A stretch of DNA of 64,000 nucleotides from contig NZ_CP069535.1 in assembly GCF_016889805.1 (NCBI RefSeq), forward strand, positions 2,728,001 through 2,792,000, read 5' to 3'. A model generated the notes under the pieces. The model was given only the letters and a program-made list of their open reading frames with translations, did no database searches and was not told the DNA's origin. This stretch comes from Rhodanobacter sp. FDAARGOS 1247 (GTDB lineage Bacteria > Pseudomonadota > Gammaproteobacteria > Xanthomonadales > Rhodanobacteraceae). Position 1 is the stretch's first letter. Each line of letters begins with the position of its first letter. Both the position numbers and the translations under genes were made by a program. This document shows, piece after piece, positions 17,907-27,579 of this stretch.

Positions 17907-18245
17907 TCAAAGCGCGACTCCGGCAACGTCGCTGGCCATGCGCGACAGTTCGCCGGCAGCCTTCAGCTCCTCGATGATGTCGCAACCGCCGATCAACTCG
18001 CCCTGGATGAACAACTGCGGAAACGTGGGCCAGTTGGAAAAGTGCGGCAACGCCGCGCGTATGCGCGGATCGGCCAGCACGTTCACCGCCTGGAACACCG
18101 CGCCGGCTTCCGTCAACGCCTTCGCGGCGCGAGACGAAAAGCCGCACATCGGAAACTCCGGCGTGCCTTTCATGAAAAGCACGATGGGATGCGCGGCCAG
18201 CATCGCCCTGATTTGCTCGTTGATGTCCATAGTTCGGTGATTCAT
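17907..18245 (-). CDS. grxD: Monothiol glutaredoxin (Grx4/GrxD)
   Basis: Cytoplasmic monothiol glutaredoxin that binds and hands on [2Fe-2S] clusters. The 112-residue protein has the CGFS active site ([14 protein letters not shown]), the WPTFPQLFI glutathione-binding loop and the GGCDI motif, all as in E. coli GrxD. The start is either ATG 18245 (AAAG upstream) or ATG 18230, which would begin MDINEQ; the first is used here. It diverges from sodB with a 96-base shared promoter region, a sensible pairing of iron-sulfur and oxidative-stress functions. Confidence 0.94.
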   Translation of the reverse strand: MNHRTMDINEQIRAMLAAHPIVLFMKGTPEFPMCGFSSRAAKALTEAGAVFQAVNVLADPRIRAALPHFSNWPTFPQLFIQGELIGGCDIIEELKAAGELSRMASDVAGVAL

Positions 18246-18341
18246 CTTTACAATGCAGGCAGAGCGCTATTGTATCAGCCAGCCGTCGGCTGCCGTCCGC
18301 TGCGCCGACCTTTTTCCCAGCCAACGTCAAGGAGCCTCAAC

Positions 18342-18920
18342 ATGGCGATCGAACTTCCCCCGCTTCCGTATGAAAAGAACGCGCTGGAGCCGCACATCTC
18401 CGCTGAAACGCTGGACTTCCACTACGGCAAGCATCACCAGGCCTACGTGACCAACCTCAACAAGCTGATCGAAGGCACCGAGTTTGCCGACGCACCGCTC
18501 GAGGACATCATCCGCAAGTCGTCCGGTGGCGTGTTCAACAATGCCGCTCAGATCTGGAACCACACGTTCTACTGGAATTCGATGAGCCCGAAAGGTGGCG
18601 GCGAACCCGGCGGCAAGCTGGCCGACGCGATCAACAAGGCGTTCGGCTCGGTCGACAAGTTCAAGGAGGAATTCAGCAAGTCCGCCGCTGGCAACTTCGG
18701 CTCCGGCTGGACCTGGCTGGTGCAGCGCCAGGACGGTTCGCTGGGCATCGTCAACACCTCGAACGCGGCCACGCCGATCACCGGCACCGACAAGCCGCTG
18801 TTCACCGCCGACGTATGGGAACACGCCTATTACATCGACTACCGCAACGCCCGCCCGAAGTATCTGGAAGCGTTCTGGAACCTGGTGAACTGGGACTTCG
18901 CGGCAAAGAACCTCGCCTGA
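18342..18920 (+). CDS. sodB: Iron superoxide dismutase (SodB)
   Basis: Converts superoxide to oxygen and hydrogen peroxide in the cytoplasm. The 192-residue length equals that of E. coli SodB. Metal ligands are visible: His in [10 protein letters not shown], His in WNHTFYW, and Asp and His in [11 protein letters not shown]. The glutamine in NNAAQIWNH marks the iron form rather than the manganese form. The ATG at 18342 has AAGGAG upstream. It is followed by an intrinsic terminator and is monocistronic. Confidence 0.96.
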   Translation: MAIELPPLPYEKNALEPHISAETLDFHYGKHHQAYVTNLNKLIEGTEFADAPLEDIIRKSSGGVFNNAAQIWNHTFYWNSMSPKGGGEPGGKLADAINKAFGSVDKFKEEFSKSAAGNFGSGWTWLVQRQDGSLGIVNTSNAATPITGTDKPLFTADVWEHAYYIDYRNARPKYLEAFWNLVNWDFAAKNLA

Positions 18921-18943
18921 AGTCCGGCCAGCTGAAAACGGGA

Positions 18944-18973
18944 AGCGGGGCCGCCAGCGGCTCCGCTTTTTTC
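18944..18973 (+). terminator. Intrinsic terminator of sodB
   Basis: The stem AGCGGGGCCGC with GCGGCTCCGCT (one G-T pair) and a two-base CA loop is followed by TTTTTT. It starts 24 bases after the sodB stop. Confidence 0.88.
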
Positions 18974-18993
18974 ATGCCCGCGCGAAACCCCGA

Positions 18994-20496
18994 TCAACCG
19001 AGCCGATCATCGGCCAGGTGGTAGTGCGGGTCTTCGGCGGCGTTCGATTCGATCATGCTGCCCGCCTTCAGCAGCAACTCGGCGCAATCCGGACTCAGGT
19101 GGCGCAGCTGCAATCGCTTGCCGAGCTTCTGATAGCGCTCGGCCAGCGTATCGATGGCCTCGATGGCGGAGTGATCCATCACCCTGGCCCGGCCGAATTC
19201 CACGATCACCTGCTGCGGGTCATCTTTGGGATTGAACAGGTTCTGGAAATTGCGGGTCGAGGCGAAGAAAAGCGTGCCCTTCAGCTCGTAGATGCGGCGG
19301 CCTTGCGCATCGGTGTGCGTGTCCACCTCGATCTGACTGGCGTGCTGCCAGGCGAATACCAGCGCCGAGATCACCACGCCCAGCAGCACCGCCAGCGCCA
19401 GGTCGGTGAAGATGGTCACCACGGTGACCGCCACGATCACCAGCGCATCTGCGCGCGGCACCTTGCCCAGCACGCGCACGCTGCCCCAGGCGAAGGTCTT
19501 CGCCGACACCACGAACATCACCCCGATCAGTGCCGCCAGGGGAATCCGTTCGATCAGCGCCGAGCCGAACAGGATGAAGCTGAGCAGGCCCAGGCCGGCA
19601 ACGATGCCGGACAGGCGATGCGTCGCGCCGGCACCGACGTTGATCATGCTCTGCCCGATCATGGCGCAGCCGCCCATGCCGCCGAACAGGCCGGTCACCA
19701 CGTTCGCCGTGCCCTGCGCCAGGCATTCGCGGTTCGGCTTGCCGCGGGTATCGGTCATCTCGTCGATCAGGTTCAGGGTCAGCAACGACTCGATCAGCCC
19801 GACCATGGCCATGATCAGCGCGTACGGGAACACGATGCGCAGCGTATCGAAAGTCCATGGAACATCAGGGAGGTGGAAGCTGGGCAAGCCGCCCCTGATC
19901 GAGGCGAGATCGCCCACCGTGCGGGTTTCGATGCCGAAAGCATTGGTCAGCACCGCAACCGCCAGGATCGCCACCAGCGCCGAAGGCACCGCCCGGGTCA
20001 GCCGCGGCAGCAGGTAGATGATCACGATCGCCAGCGCGACCAAGCCGAGCATCACCCACAGCGCGCGGCCGGCAATCCACTGGCCATGCTGCTGGAAGTG
20101 CGGCATCTGGGCCAGGAAGATCACGATCGCCAGACCGTTGACGAAGCCCAGCATCACCGGGTGCGGCACCATGCGGATGAACTTGCCCAGCCGCAATGCA
20201 CCGAACAGCAACTGCAGCAGGCCCATCAGCACCACGGCGGCAAACAGGTATTGCACGCCGTGCTGCACCACCAGCGCCACGACCACCACCGCGATCGCAC
20301 CGGTGGCTCCGGAAATCATTCCGGGCCGGCCACCCAGCACTGCGGTGATCAGGCACATCATGAAGGCTGCATACAAGCCCGTCAGCGGATTGACGTGGGC
20401 GATCACCGCAAAGGCGATCGCCTCGGGCACCAGCGCGAAGGCCACCGTGAGACCGGACAGCGTGTTGCTCTTCGCCTGGGCGAGCGAAAGGGACAT
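18994..20496 (-). CDS. SulP family anion transporter
   Basis: A 500-residue inner membrane transporter. Residues about 1-400 hold many membrane helices, including the N-terminal ALVPEAIAFAVIAHVNPLTG motif typical of SulP/SLC26 proteins. Residues about 405-490 form a cytoplasmic STAS domain (YELKGTLFFASTRNF and following). Members carry sulfate, bicarbonate or other anions; the substrate cannot be read from sequence. The ATG at 20496 has AGGAA upstream. It converges on sodB, with the sodB terminator between them. Confidence 0.88.
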   Translation of the reverse strand: MSLSLAQAKSNTLSGLTVAFALVPEAIAFAVIAHVNPLTGLYAAFMMCLITAVLGGRPGMISGATGAIAVVVVALVVQHGVQYLFAAVVLMGLLQLLFGALRLGKFIRMVPHPVMLGFVNGLAIVIFLAQMPHFQQHGQWIAGRALWVMLGLVALAIVIIYLLPRLTRAVPSALVAILAVAVLTNAFGIETRTVGDLASIRGGLPSFHLPDVPWTFDTLRIVFPYALIMAMVGLIESLLTLNLIDEMTDTRGKPNRECLAQGTANVVTGLFGGMGGCAMIGQSMINVGAGATHRLSGIVAGLGLLSFILFGSALIERIPLAALIGVMFVVSAKTFAWGSVRVLGKVPRADALVIVAVTVVTIFTDLALAVLLGVVISALVFAWQHASQIEVDTHTDAQGRRIYELKGTLFFASTRNFQNLFNPKDDPQQVIVEFGRARVMDHSAIEAIDTLAERYQKLGKRLQLRHLSPDCAELLLKAGSMIESNAAEDPHYHLADDRLG

Positions 20497-20660
20497 GGGA
20501 GTTCCTGGAATGATGAATGGCCCCGACGGCGCGCAGCGCACGTCGCTCGGGCCGGCAATCCGACGTGCCGTCGGGCAGCGGGAATATCGGGAAGAAGGCG
20601 AATGACATGCCTGGCCGGCATGGGCGTTCGGCCAGGTCGCCGGGTTTCGGACTGCAGCCT

Positions 20661-21815
20661 TTAGGACAACGCCTCGATGGCCGGACGCGCCTGCGCCTGA
20701 CGTCCCATCGTGTCCGCCATGTCCGCCAGCCGCATGGCCAGCACGGCCGCCTCGTCGGCGCATACGGTGGCGTGTCCCACCTTGCGTCCGGGTCGTGCCT
20801 GCTTGCCGTAATCGTGCCAATGCGCATCGAGGGTCCCCAGCACGCCGACCGGCTCGGGCAACTCACCGATCCAGTTGAACATCGCCGACACGCCGCGCGC
20901 ACCGGTATCACCCAGCGGCATGCCGAGCACGGCCCGCACGTGGTTCTCGAACTGGCTGGTGCGGGCACCCTCGATCGTCCAGTGCCCGGAGTTGTGTACC
21001 CGCGGCGCCATTTCGTTGCCGAGCAACTCGCCATCCCTGACGAACAGCTCCAGCGCGAACACCCCCACATAACCCAGCCGTTCGGCCAGGATGCGGGCCA
21101 GTTCGGTGGCGCGCCCCTGCAGCACGTCGATGTCCGGCGCCGGCGCCAGGCTCATCGACAGCACGCCGTCGACATGCCAGTTGCGGGTCAGCGGCCAGGT
21201 GCGGAAGTCACCGTCGCGGCCGCGCACGGCAAGCACCGACAGCTCGCGTTCGAACGGCACGAAGGCTTCCAGGATCAGTCCATGGGCCGGTGCCTGTGCG
21301 CCGAGCGCCGCCCAGGCCGCGTCGGCATCGGCTGCCTCACGCAAGCGGAACTGGCCCTTGCCGTCATAGCCAAGCCGCCGCGTTTTCAGGATGGCCGGCG
21401 CGCCGACCCGGACCAGGGCCTGGTCCAGCTGCTCACGGGTGTCCACCGTCATGAAATCGGGCGTGGGCAAACCGCATTCGCGGAACAGGGTTTTCTCCGC
21501 CAGTCGATCCTGCGCCACTGCCAGCGCCTGCGGCGCGGGAAACACCGCCACGCGCTCGGCCAGCCAGTGCGCGGTCTCGGCGGGCACGTTCTCGAAATCG
21601 AAGGTCACCACATCCACCTGCGCGGCAAACTTCTCCAGCGCCGCGTAGTCGGTCCAGTCGGCCACCACCAGCGGCGCGACCTGGCCTGCGCAGGCGTCGG
21701 CCGCGCTGTCCACCACAAGCGACTTCACTCCCAGCGGCGCCGCCGCCAGTGCCAGCATGCGCGCCAGCTGGCCACCACCGAGTACGCCCAGCACGGGCTG
21801 CTGCCGCTCGCTCAT
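20661..21815 (-). CDS. purK: 5-(carboxyamino)imidazole ribonucleotide synthase (PurK)
   Basis: ATP-dependent carboxylation of AIR to N5-CAIR in purine synthesis. The 384-residue ATP-grasp protein begins [17 protein letters not shown] and contains [14 protein letters not shown] and the metal-site segment [20 protein letters not shown]. It overlaps the purE stop by four bases, so translation is coupled with its partner enzyme. Confidence 0.96.
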   Translation of the reverse strand: MSERQQPVLGVLGGGQLARMLALAAAPLGVKSLVVDSAADACAGQVAPLVVADWTDYAALEKFAAQVDVVTFDFENVPAETAHWLAERVAVFPAPQALAVAQDRLAEKTLFRECGLPTPDFMTVDTREQLDQALVRVGAPAILKTRRLGYDGKGQFRLREAADADAAWAALGAQAPAHGLILEAFVPFERELSVLAVRGRDGDFRTWPLTRNWHVDGVLSMSLAPAPDIDVLQGRATELARILAERLGYVGVFALELFVRDGELLGNEMAPRVHNSGHWTIEGARTSQFENHVRAVLGMPLGDTGARGVSAMFNWIGELPEPVGVLGTLDAHWHDYGKQARPGRKVGHATVCADEAAVLAMRLADMADTMGRQAQARPAIEALS

Positions 21816-22300
21816 TGACGCGGGTCCGGCTGTTCCAGCACGGCCTGGGTCTGGCGCTGCCGCCAGTTCTCCAGCGCCGTCGCCAGGGAAGGATCGTGCA
21901 GGGCCAGCACCGCCGCTGCCAGCAGGCCTGCGTTCACCGCACCGGCGCGACCGATGGCCAGCGTTCCGACCGGGATGCCGGCCGGCATCTGGGCGATCGA
22001 CAGCAGGGAATCCATGCCGTTGAGCGCCTTCGACTGGACCGGCACACCGAATACCGGCAGGCGGGTCTTGGCCGCCAGCATGCCCGGCAGATGGGCGGCG
22101 CCACCGGCGCCGGCGACCACCACCTGGATGCCGCGGGCCGCCGCCTGTTCCGCGTAGCTGAACAACAGGTCCGGCGTGCGGTGCGCGGAGACCACCCTGA
22201 CCTCATGGGCAACGCCCAGTTCGGTCAGCACGTCGACCGCGTGCTGCATGGTTTCCCAGTCCGAGCGCGAGCCCATCACGACGCCGACGCGCGGCTGCAT
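21812..22300 (-). CDS. purE: N5-CAIR mutase (PurE)
   Basis: Rearranges N5-CAIR to CAIR. The 162-residue class I PurE has [21 protein letters not shown] with the catalytic histidine, and [11 protein letters not shown]. The ATG at 22300 is preferred over ATG 22315 and TTG 22330, because AGGA lies about six bases upstream and it gives the short family-like leader [11 protein letters not shown]. It is upstream of and overlaps purK. Confidence 0.95.
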   Translation of the reverse strand: MQPRVGVVMGSRSDWETMQHAVDVLTELGVAHEVRVVSAHRTPDLLFSYAEQAAARGIQVVVAGAGGAAHLPGMLAAKTRLPVFGVPVQSKALNGMDSLLSIAQMPAGIPVGTLAIGRAGAVNAGLLAAAVLALHDPSLATALENWRQRQTQAVLEQPDPRQ

Positions 22301-22379
22301 GCTTGTTCCTGTCATGGCCGGAATGCCCAAAAACGGCTATTGTACGGGCTTTCTCCACCCCGGCACACCCAAGCGAACC

Positions 22380-22649
22380 ATGGACAAGCGCCTGCTAGAC
22401 ATTCTGTGCTGCCCGGTCAGCAAAACTCCGTTGCGTCCCCTGAGCAAGCGTGAACTCGAGGCACTGAACGAGGGCATCGGCAGCGGCAAGGTCGACACCG
22501 TAGCCGGCGTGGCGGTGGGCCAGCGGGTCAGCGAAGGCCTGATCACCACGGACGGCAAGGTGATCTACCGGGTCGAGGACGGCATTCCGGTCATGCTGCC
22601 CGAAGAAGGCATCGGCACGCTGCAACTGGCCGATTTCCCTGCGGCCTGA
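22380..22649 (+). CDS. Trm112-like zinc-ribbon protein
   Basis: An 89-residue protein with the Trm112/YcaR pattern MDKRLLDILCCPVSKTPL at the start and VIYRVEDGIPVMLPEE near the end. It is longer than the typical 60-residue YcaR because of an insert at residues about 25-55. Only one Cys pair is present; the second pair of the classical zinc knuckle is absent. In eukaryotes Trm112 activates methyltransferases; the bacterial role is unclear. It diverges from purE. Confidence 0.78.
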   Translation: MDKRLLDILCCPVSKTPLRPLSKRELEALNEGIGSGKVDTVAGVAVGQRVSEGLITTDGKVIYRVEDGIPVMLPEEGIGTLQLADFPAA

Positions 22650-22771
22650 GGCCGCAGCACCGGCCTGAAACGCCGGACCGCGCATGACACGGGGGCGTCA
22701 TTTCGCTTATCGTCAGCACCTGCGCGATCCATTGTGGGTCCTGCCGCACGCCATGTTCCAGGGGTTTGGCG

Positions 22772-25054
22772 ATGAATGAAGCCACCGATACGTCCCGAGT
22801 CGTCAACCTGAGCCAGCGCATGGACCCGGCCAGTGAACGCGTGGGCGAATTGCTGAGTGCGGTGCGCAACATCGCCGGCAAGCACTTGCAGCAGTGGACC
22901 GGCAATGCGTTCGAGCACGTCGACGACGCCCTGTTCGACCTGGCCGAAAAGGCCGAGAACAATGCCACCCAGATGCACTATTTCGACGGCATGCGCGAGG
23001 TGCGCAAGCGCCGGCCGGCGGTGGAGCGCAGCTTCCTCGGCGCGGTAAGCCGCAACATTGCCGAGCTGGCCCATCCGCCCAAGACCGAATCGATGAACGC
23101 GCCGTCACCGCTCGGTGGCGTTGAACTTTCGCTGGTAGCGGACAACGAACTGGAAGAATCGCTGGCAATCACCAGCATGATCGGCAAGAACGAATCGCGG
23201 CTTTCGCGCGACCTGTTCTCGGTCAACCAGCGGCTGTCGGTCATCTGCGGCGGCCACAAGGTGGACGATGCGGGCAATCCGGTGGGGCCGGCCGTGCTGG
23301 CGCAAGCCTTCCGGCAGGCCCTGCACGAACTCAGCGCCGACATGCGCGTCAAGCTGATCATCTACAAGCTGTTCGATCGCTACGTGCTGTCCTGCCTCGA
23401 AGATCTTTACCAGGACATCAACACCGAGCTGGTGCGCGCCGGCGTGTTGCCGCAACTGCGCCACGAGATCACCCGCAGCGGCGCCAAGTCGGGGGCGGCC
23501 AGCGCCCTGGCCGCGGGCACGGATTCCGCCAGCGGTGGCGCCGACGAGGCCGGCGATATCCCGAGCGACCTGCTGCAGACCCTGCATGCCCTGTTCAGCG
23601 CGCGGCGCCCGCACGCCGGCGTCGGCCTGGGCGCGGCGAACCTGCCCAGCGGCCCGCTGCCGTCGGCCAACGAGTTGCTCGGTGCCTTGAGCGTGCTGCA
23701 GAGCCAGATCGCGACCGCCGGTCCGCTGCCGCACGCGCAACCGGATGATGCCGCGGAACTGAGCCGTGAGGTGCTGCAGCTGAAGGGCCAGTTGCTGACC
23801 CAGCTCGGCGCCCTGCGTGGCGAGAAGCCCAGCCACGTCGCCACCATCGATGAAGACACCATCGACCTGGTCGGCATGTTGTTCGAATTCATCCTGGAAG
23901 ACCGCAACCTGCCTGCCGCGATGCAGGTGATGCTGGCGCGCCTGCAGATCCCCTATCTCAAGGCGGCGATCCTCGACCGCAAGCTGTTCGCCCATCGCCA
24001 GCATCCTGCGCGGCGGCTGCTCGATTGCCTGGCCGAGCAGGCCAAGGGCTGGTCGCAGGAATCCGACCGCGACCAGCGCCTGCACGACAAGGTGAAATGG
24101 ATCGTCGACCAGCTGCTGCACGATTTCGACGATGACATGGGCATCTTCGACCGCCTGCTGGTCGATCTGCAGCAGTTCCAGGATGCCAACAAGCGGCGTT
24201 CCGAACTGGCCGAGCAGCGCGTGGCCGAGTCCACCCGGGGCCGCGAGAAGCTCGAGCAGGCGCGCCGTCGCGCCGCCCGCGAGATCCTCGATCGCATCGG
24301 CGAGAACAAGTTGCCGCCGCTGGTGCACGGCGTGCTGGCGCGGGCCTGGGCCAACCACCTGGTGCTCACCCTGTTGCGCGAAGGCGAGGATTCGCCCGCC
24401 TTCAAGAGCGCCCTGCGCTTCATCGACGAATTCATCGCCAGCACGCGCACGCCACACGATGCCCAGAGCCAGCAGGTGCTGCGCCAGATGCTTCCGGGCA
24501 TCGAGCGGGCGTTGCGGCAGGGCCTGGCCAACGTGGCGTTCCAGGAACAGGACGTGGAGCGCCTGCTGGCGCAGCTGCACACGTACTACCGTCAGCAACT
24601 GGGCGAAACGCTCGGTCCGGCCGAGGTCGTCACCGTCGAGGAAGACGCCGCGATGCTGGCGATCCCCGACAACATCCAGCCCATCGTCGAAAGCCGCAAT
24701 GCGCAGCAGGACGAACTGGAGGAAGAGGTCGCCGAGGTTCCGCTGGACAGCCCGGAATGGCATCAGGTGCTGGCGCTGCAACCCGGCACCTGGCTGGAGT
24801 TCTGCCTGCCCGACGAGGCCATGACCCGCGCCAAGCTGTCCTGGATCAGCCCGATGAGCGGCCGCTACCTGTTCGTCAACCGGCGTGGCCTGAAAGTGGC
24901 CGACTACTCGCCGCAGGAGCTGACCGGGCTGATGACCGATGGCCACGCCCGCGTGCTCGCCGCGAACGCGCTGTTCGACCGGGCGATGAGCGCGATCGTG
25001 GGCAAGCTCAGCCAGCCCGACCACCCGGCCCCCGCAGATACCACCGCCGAATGA
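22772..25054 (+). CDS. DUF1631 family protein
   Basis: A large cytoplasmic protein of 760 residues with no signal peptide or membrane segments. It is mainly helical, with charged regions, and its C-terminal domain (about 650-740, PGTWLEFCLPDEAMTRAKLSW) looks like a PilZ-type beta barrel. Family DUF1631 has no established biochemical activity. The ATG at 22772 is preceded by AGGGG with eight bases' spacing. Its stop overlaps the nadC start by four bases, so the genes are co-translated, but no NAD-related function can be read from the protein. Confidence 0.75.
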   Translation: MNEATDTSRVVNLSQRMDPASERVGELLSAVRNIAGKHLQQWTGNAFEHVDDALFDLAEKAENNATQMHYFDGMREVRKRRPAVERSFLGAVSRNIAELAHPPKTESMNAPSPLGGVELSLVADNELEESLAITSMIGKNESRLSRDLFSVNQRLSVICGGHKVDDAGNPVGPAVLAQAFRQALHELSADMRVKLIIYKLFDRYVLSCLEDLYQDINTELVRAGVLPQLRHEITRSGAKSGAASALAAGTDSASGGADEAGDIPSDLLQTLHALFSARRPHAGVGLGAANLPSGPLPSANELLGALSVLQSQIATAGPLPHAQPDDAAELSREVLQLKGQLLTQLGALRGEKPSHVATIDEDTIDLVGMLFEFILEDRNLPAAMQVMLARLQIPYLKAAILDRKLFAHRQHPARRLLDCLAEQAKGWSQESDRDQRLHDKVKWIVDQLLHDFDDDMGIFDRLLVDLQQFQDANKRRSELAEQRVAESTRGREKLEQARRRAAREILDRIGENKLPPLVHGVLARAWANHLVLTLLREGEDSPAFKSALRFIDEFIASTRTPHDAQSQQVLRQMLPGIERALRQGLANVAFQEQDVERLLAQLHTYYRQQLGETLGPAEVVTVEEDAAMLAIPDNIQPIVESRNAQQDELEEEVAEVPLDSPEWHQVLALQPGTWLEFCLPDEAMTRAKLSWISPMSGRYLFVNRRGLKVADYSPQELTGLMTDGHARVLAANALFDRAMSAIVGKLSQPDHPAPADTTAE

Positions 25055-25908
25055 CCCAGCCGTCACCGCTCACGCCACCTGCCGCCGATCAGATTGCCCT
25101 GGATATCGAACGTGCCCTCGCCGAGGATCTCGGCGCGGGCGACGCGACGGCGGACCTTCTTCCCGTCGATGCCCAGGCCCATGCGGTCCTGACTTGCCGC
25201 GACGATGCCGTGATCGCCGGCACGGCCTGGTTCGACGCCTGTTTCCGCCGCATGGACCCCGCGGTGCGGATCGACTGGCAGGTCCGTGATGGTGAGCGCG
25301 TGGCGCCGGGCACGGTGATCTGCCGGCTTTCCGGCCATGCCCGCTCGCTGGTCACCGCCGAACGTTCGGCGCTGAACTTCCTGCAGCTGCTTTCCGCCAC
25401 CGCCACCCTCACCGCAAGCTACGTGGCAGCGGTGGCCGGCACCGGCACGCGCGTGCTGGATACCCGCAAGACCATCCCGGGCCTGCGGATCGCCCAGAAA
25501 TACGCGGTGCGTTGCGGCGGTGGCCACAACCACCGCATCGGGCTGTACGACGCGATCCTGATCAAGGAAAACCACATCATCGCCGCCGGCAGCATTGCCG
25601 CCGCCGTCGCGGCGGCGCGTCGCTCGCATTCCAGCCTGCTGCTGGAGATCGAGGTGGAGAACCTCGACGAGCTGGAACTGGCCCTCGAGGCCGGCGTGGA
25701 CCGCGTCATGCTGGACAACTTCACGCTGGCGGACATGCATGAAGCGGTGAGCCGTACCGCCGGCCGGGTGGCGCTGGAGGTCTCCGGCAACGTCGACCTG
25801 GGGACGATCGGCGAATACGCCCGCACCGGCGTGGACTTCATCTCGGTCGGCGCGCTGACCAAGCACGTGCACGCCGTCGACCTGTCGCTGCGCCTGCAAC
25901 TGGACTGA
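25051..25908 (+). CDS. nadC: Nicotinate-nucleotide pyrophosphorylase, carboxylating (NadC)
   Basis: Converts quinolinate and PRPP to nicotinate mononucleotide, the step after NadB and NadA. It is 285 residues long. Family motifs are LDTRKTIPGLR, CGGGHNHRIGLYD and ILIKENHI for substrate and PRPP binding, and the C-terminal ISVGALTKH. The ATG overlaps the DUF1631 stop (ATGA). The gene is separated from nadA-nadB by about 20 kb. Confidence 0.95.
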   Translation: MTQPSPLTPPAADQIALDIERALAEDLGAGDATADLLPVDAQAHAVLTCRDDAVIAGTAWFDACFRRMDPAVRIDWQVRDGERVAPGTVICRLSGHARSLVTAERSALNFLQLLSATATLTASYVAAVAGTGTRVLDTRKTIPGLRIAQKYAVRCGGGHNHRIGLYDAILIKENHIIAAGSIAAAVAAARRSHSSLLLEIEVENLDELELALEAGVDRVMLDNFTLADMHEAVSRTAGRVALEVSGNVDLGTIGEYARTGVDFISVGALTKHVHAVDLSLRLQLD

Positions 25909-25978
25909 CCGGAGCGCCGGCCGGGGCCATCGGCTCCGGCGGCTTGCACTGGGTCGGCGGCACCCACACACTGAAGGC

Positions 25979-26365
25979 ATGAGCGACGTCTTCAACCTCC
26001 TGCTGCTGCTTGGCCTTGTCGCCATCGTGGCCGCGTGGCTGAAGCTCAGCACTGCCCGCGAGCGGGCGGTGCTGGAGGCCCGGCGCCAGTGCGAGCAACA
26101 CGGCCTGCAACTGCTCGATGAAACGGTCGGGCTGCGCGCCCTGCGGCTGCGCCGGGTCGATGGCCTGCTGCGGGTCGAACGCTGCTACGGTTTCGAGGTG
26201 AGCATCGACGGCCACGATCGCGAGCCGTGCCGGCTGTGGATGCTGGGAAACAGCCTCAGCGGCCTCAGCCTCCCGGTGATCGAACTGCAGCCCCACGAGG
26301 CCCCGGCCAACCGGACCGACAACGTGGTGCCGCTGCGCCCACGCAAGATTGACCGCCTGAACTGA
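25979..26365 (+). CDS. DUF3301 domain membrane-anchored protein
   Basis: A 128-residue protein with one N-terminal membrane helix (FNLLLLLGLVAIVAAWL) followed by a soluble domain with REPCRLWMLGNSL-like and VIELQP segments, consistent with DUF3301. The function is unknown. It lies 70 bases downstream of nadC on the same strand and may be part of its transcript. Confidence 0.68.
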   Translation: MSDVFNLLLLLGLVAIVAAWLKLSTARERAVLEARRQCEQHGLQLLDETVGLRALRLRRVDGLLRVERCYGFEVSIDGHDREPCRLWMLGNSLSGLSLPVIELQPHEAPANRTDNVVPLRPRKIDRLN

Positions 26366-26428
26366 CCGGCGGTCACACTGGCCCGCCTGCCCCACGCCCC
26401 GACGGCGCGGGACCGTGAATCCTCCGCG

Positions 26429-26884
26429 CTACTTCACCACCCGCAGATGCGGCGCGCTGCGCTTCGGCTTGGAACCCGCATCCTCGGCGCCGCCGGTGCC
26501 CGGCGTGCTGTCGTCCGGCTCGGGCGCGGACGGCGGCGGGTCGCCACCCTCCTCGTCGGCGGGGAACATCATGCCCTGGCCGTTCTCCTGCGCGTACAGC
26601 GCCAGCACGGCCAGCACCGGGATCTGGATGGACTGGCTGACACCGGAGAAACGCGCCTGGAAGCTGATCCAGTCATTGCCCAGGTCGAGGTTCGCCACCG
26701 CCCGCATCGCCAGGTTCAGCACGACCTGGCCGTTCTTGATCACCTGCGGCGGCACCCGCACGCCGGCAAACGTCGCATCCACCAGGATGTAGGGGGTCAG
26801 TTCGTTGTCACTGATCCAGTCGTAGATCGCCCGCAGCAGATACGGCCGATTGGACGTCATTGGCACTACTTCATTCTTGCTCAT
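26429..26884 (-). CDS. sspB: ClpXP specificity-enhancing factor SspB
   Basis: Adaptor that delivers ssrA-tagged and other substrates to ClpXP. The 151-residue protein has the N-terminal substrate-binding fold (RPYLLRAIYDWISDN, VNLAMRAVANLDLGND), an acidic flexible linker, and the ClpX-docking tail HLRVVK at the C-terminus, like the LRVVK tail of E. coli SspB. ATG 26884 overlaps the end of sspA by 14 bases; an alternative start is ATG 26860. It is the second gene of the sspA-sspB operon. Confidence 0.94.
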   Translation of the reverse strand: MSKNEVVPMTSNRPYLLRAIYDWISDNELTPYILVDATFAGVRVPPQVIKNGQVVLNLAMRAVANLDLGNDWISFQARFSGVSQSIQIPVLAVLALYAQENGQGMMFPADEEGGDPPPSAPEPDDSTPGTGGAEDAGSKPKRSAPHLRVVK

Positions 26885-27509
26885 GGTCCTGCCGCATCGC
26901 CTTTTCCTGATCGGTCATGCTGCGCGCAAAACCCTGACTGTGAAACAACCGCTCGCCGTAATCGATCAGCGGCTTGCCTTCCCTGCCCAGATCCACGCCC
27001 AGCCACGGCAGTCGCCAGATGACCGGCGCCACCAGGCAATCGGCCAGGCTCATTTCGGGATTGAGGAAGAACTTCGCCGCCTTGAACAGCGGCACGGAAG
27101 CCAGCAGGTGCTCGCGCAGGCGCTTGCGGGCCGCGTCCGCCGGCCGGCCACCGGCACGGATGATGTCGACCTCGACCAGCCAGTCCTTCTCGATGCGCAC
27201 GGCCGCCACGCGCAGCCGCGCCCGCGACTGCGGATCGATCGGCATCAGCGGTGGATGCGGGTAGCGTTCGTCGAGGTACTCGCAGACCACCGAGGTATCG
27301 AACAGGGTCAGGTCGCGATCGACCAGGGTCGGCGTGCTGGCGTAGGGATTGAGGTCGATCAGGTCCTCGGGAGGACGTGCCGGATCAACCAGGACGCGTT
27401 CGTAGCTGACCCCCTTGGCGGCAAGAACCAGCCGGGCGCGATGACATTGCACGTCATCGGCGGTGGTGTAGAGCGTCAATACGGTACGCGAGCGAGCGCT
27501 TGGGACCAT
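26871..27509 (-). CDS. sspA: Stringent starvation protein A (SspA)
   Basis: A GST-fold protein that binds RNA polymerase and alters transcription in stationary phase and stress. The 212-residue protein has a thioredoxin-like N-terminal domain (LTLYTTADDVQCHRARLVLA), the NPYASTPTLVDRDLTLF motif, and an all-helical C-terminal domain. The ATG at 27509 is chosen over an upstream TTG. It precedes and overlaps sspB. Confidence 0.93.
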   Translation of the reverse strand: MVPSARSRTVLTLYTTADDVQCHRARLVLAAKGVSYERVLVDPARPPEDLIDLNPYASTPTLVDRDLTLFDTSVVCEYLDERYPHPPLMPIDPQSRARLRVAAVRIEKDWLVEVDIIRAGGRPADAARKRLREHLLASVPLFKAAKFFLNPEMSLADCLVAPVIWRLPWLGVDLGREGKPLIDYGERLFHSQGFARSMTDQEKAMRQDHEQE

Positions 27510-27531
27510 GCGCAATTCCCCATCGGTGAGA

Positions 27532-27562
27532 CGACTGCGGCGGCTCGTGGCCGCCGCAGTCG
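27532..27562 (-). terminator. GC-rich hairpin between the bc1 operon and sspA
   Basis: A perfect 13-bp stem (27532-27544 with 27550-27562) with a five-base loop, 18 bases after the cytochrome c1 stop on the minus strand. There is no T-run, so it may attenuate or stabilise the bc1 mRNA rather than end it. Read-through into sspA is possible. Confidence 0.5.
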
Positions 27563-27579
27563 GTTGATGCCATCGAGCT

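Noticed and set aside
25909..25939. Terminator after nadC
   Set aside because: Only a 7-bp inverted repeat (CCGGAGC/GCTCCGG) without a T-run; too weak to call.
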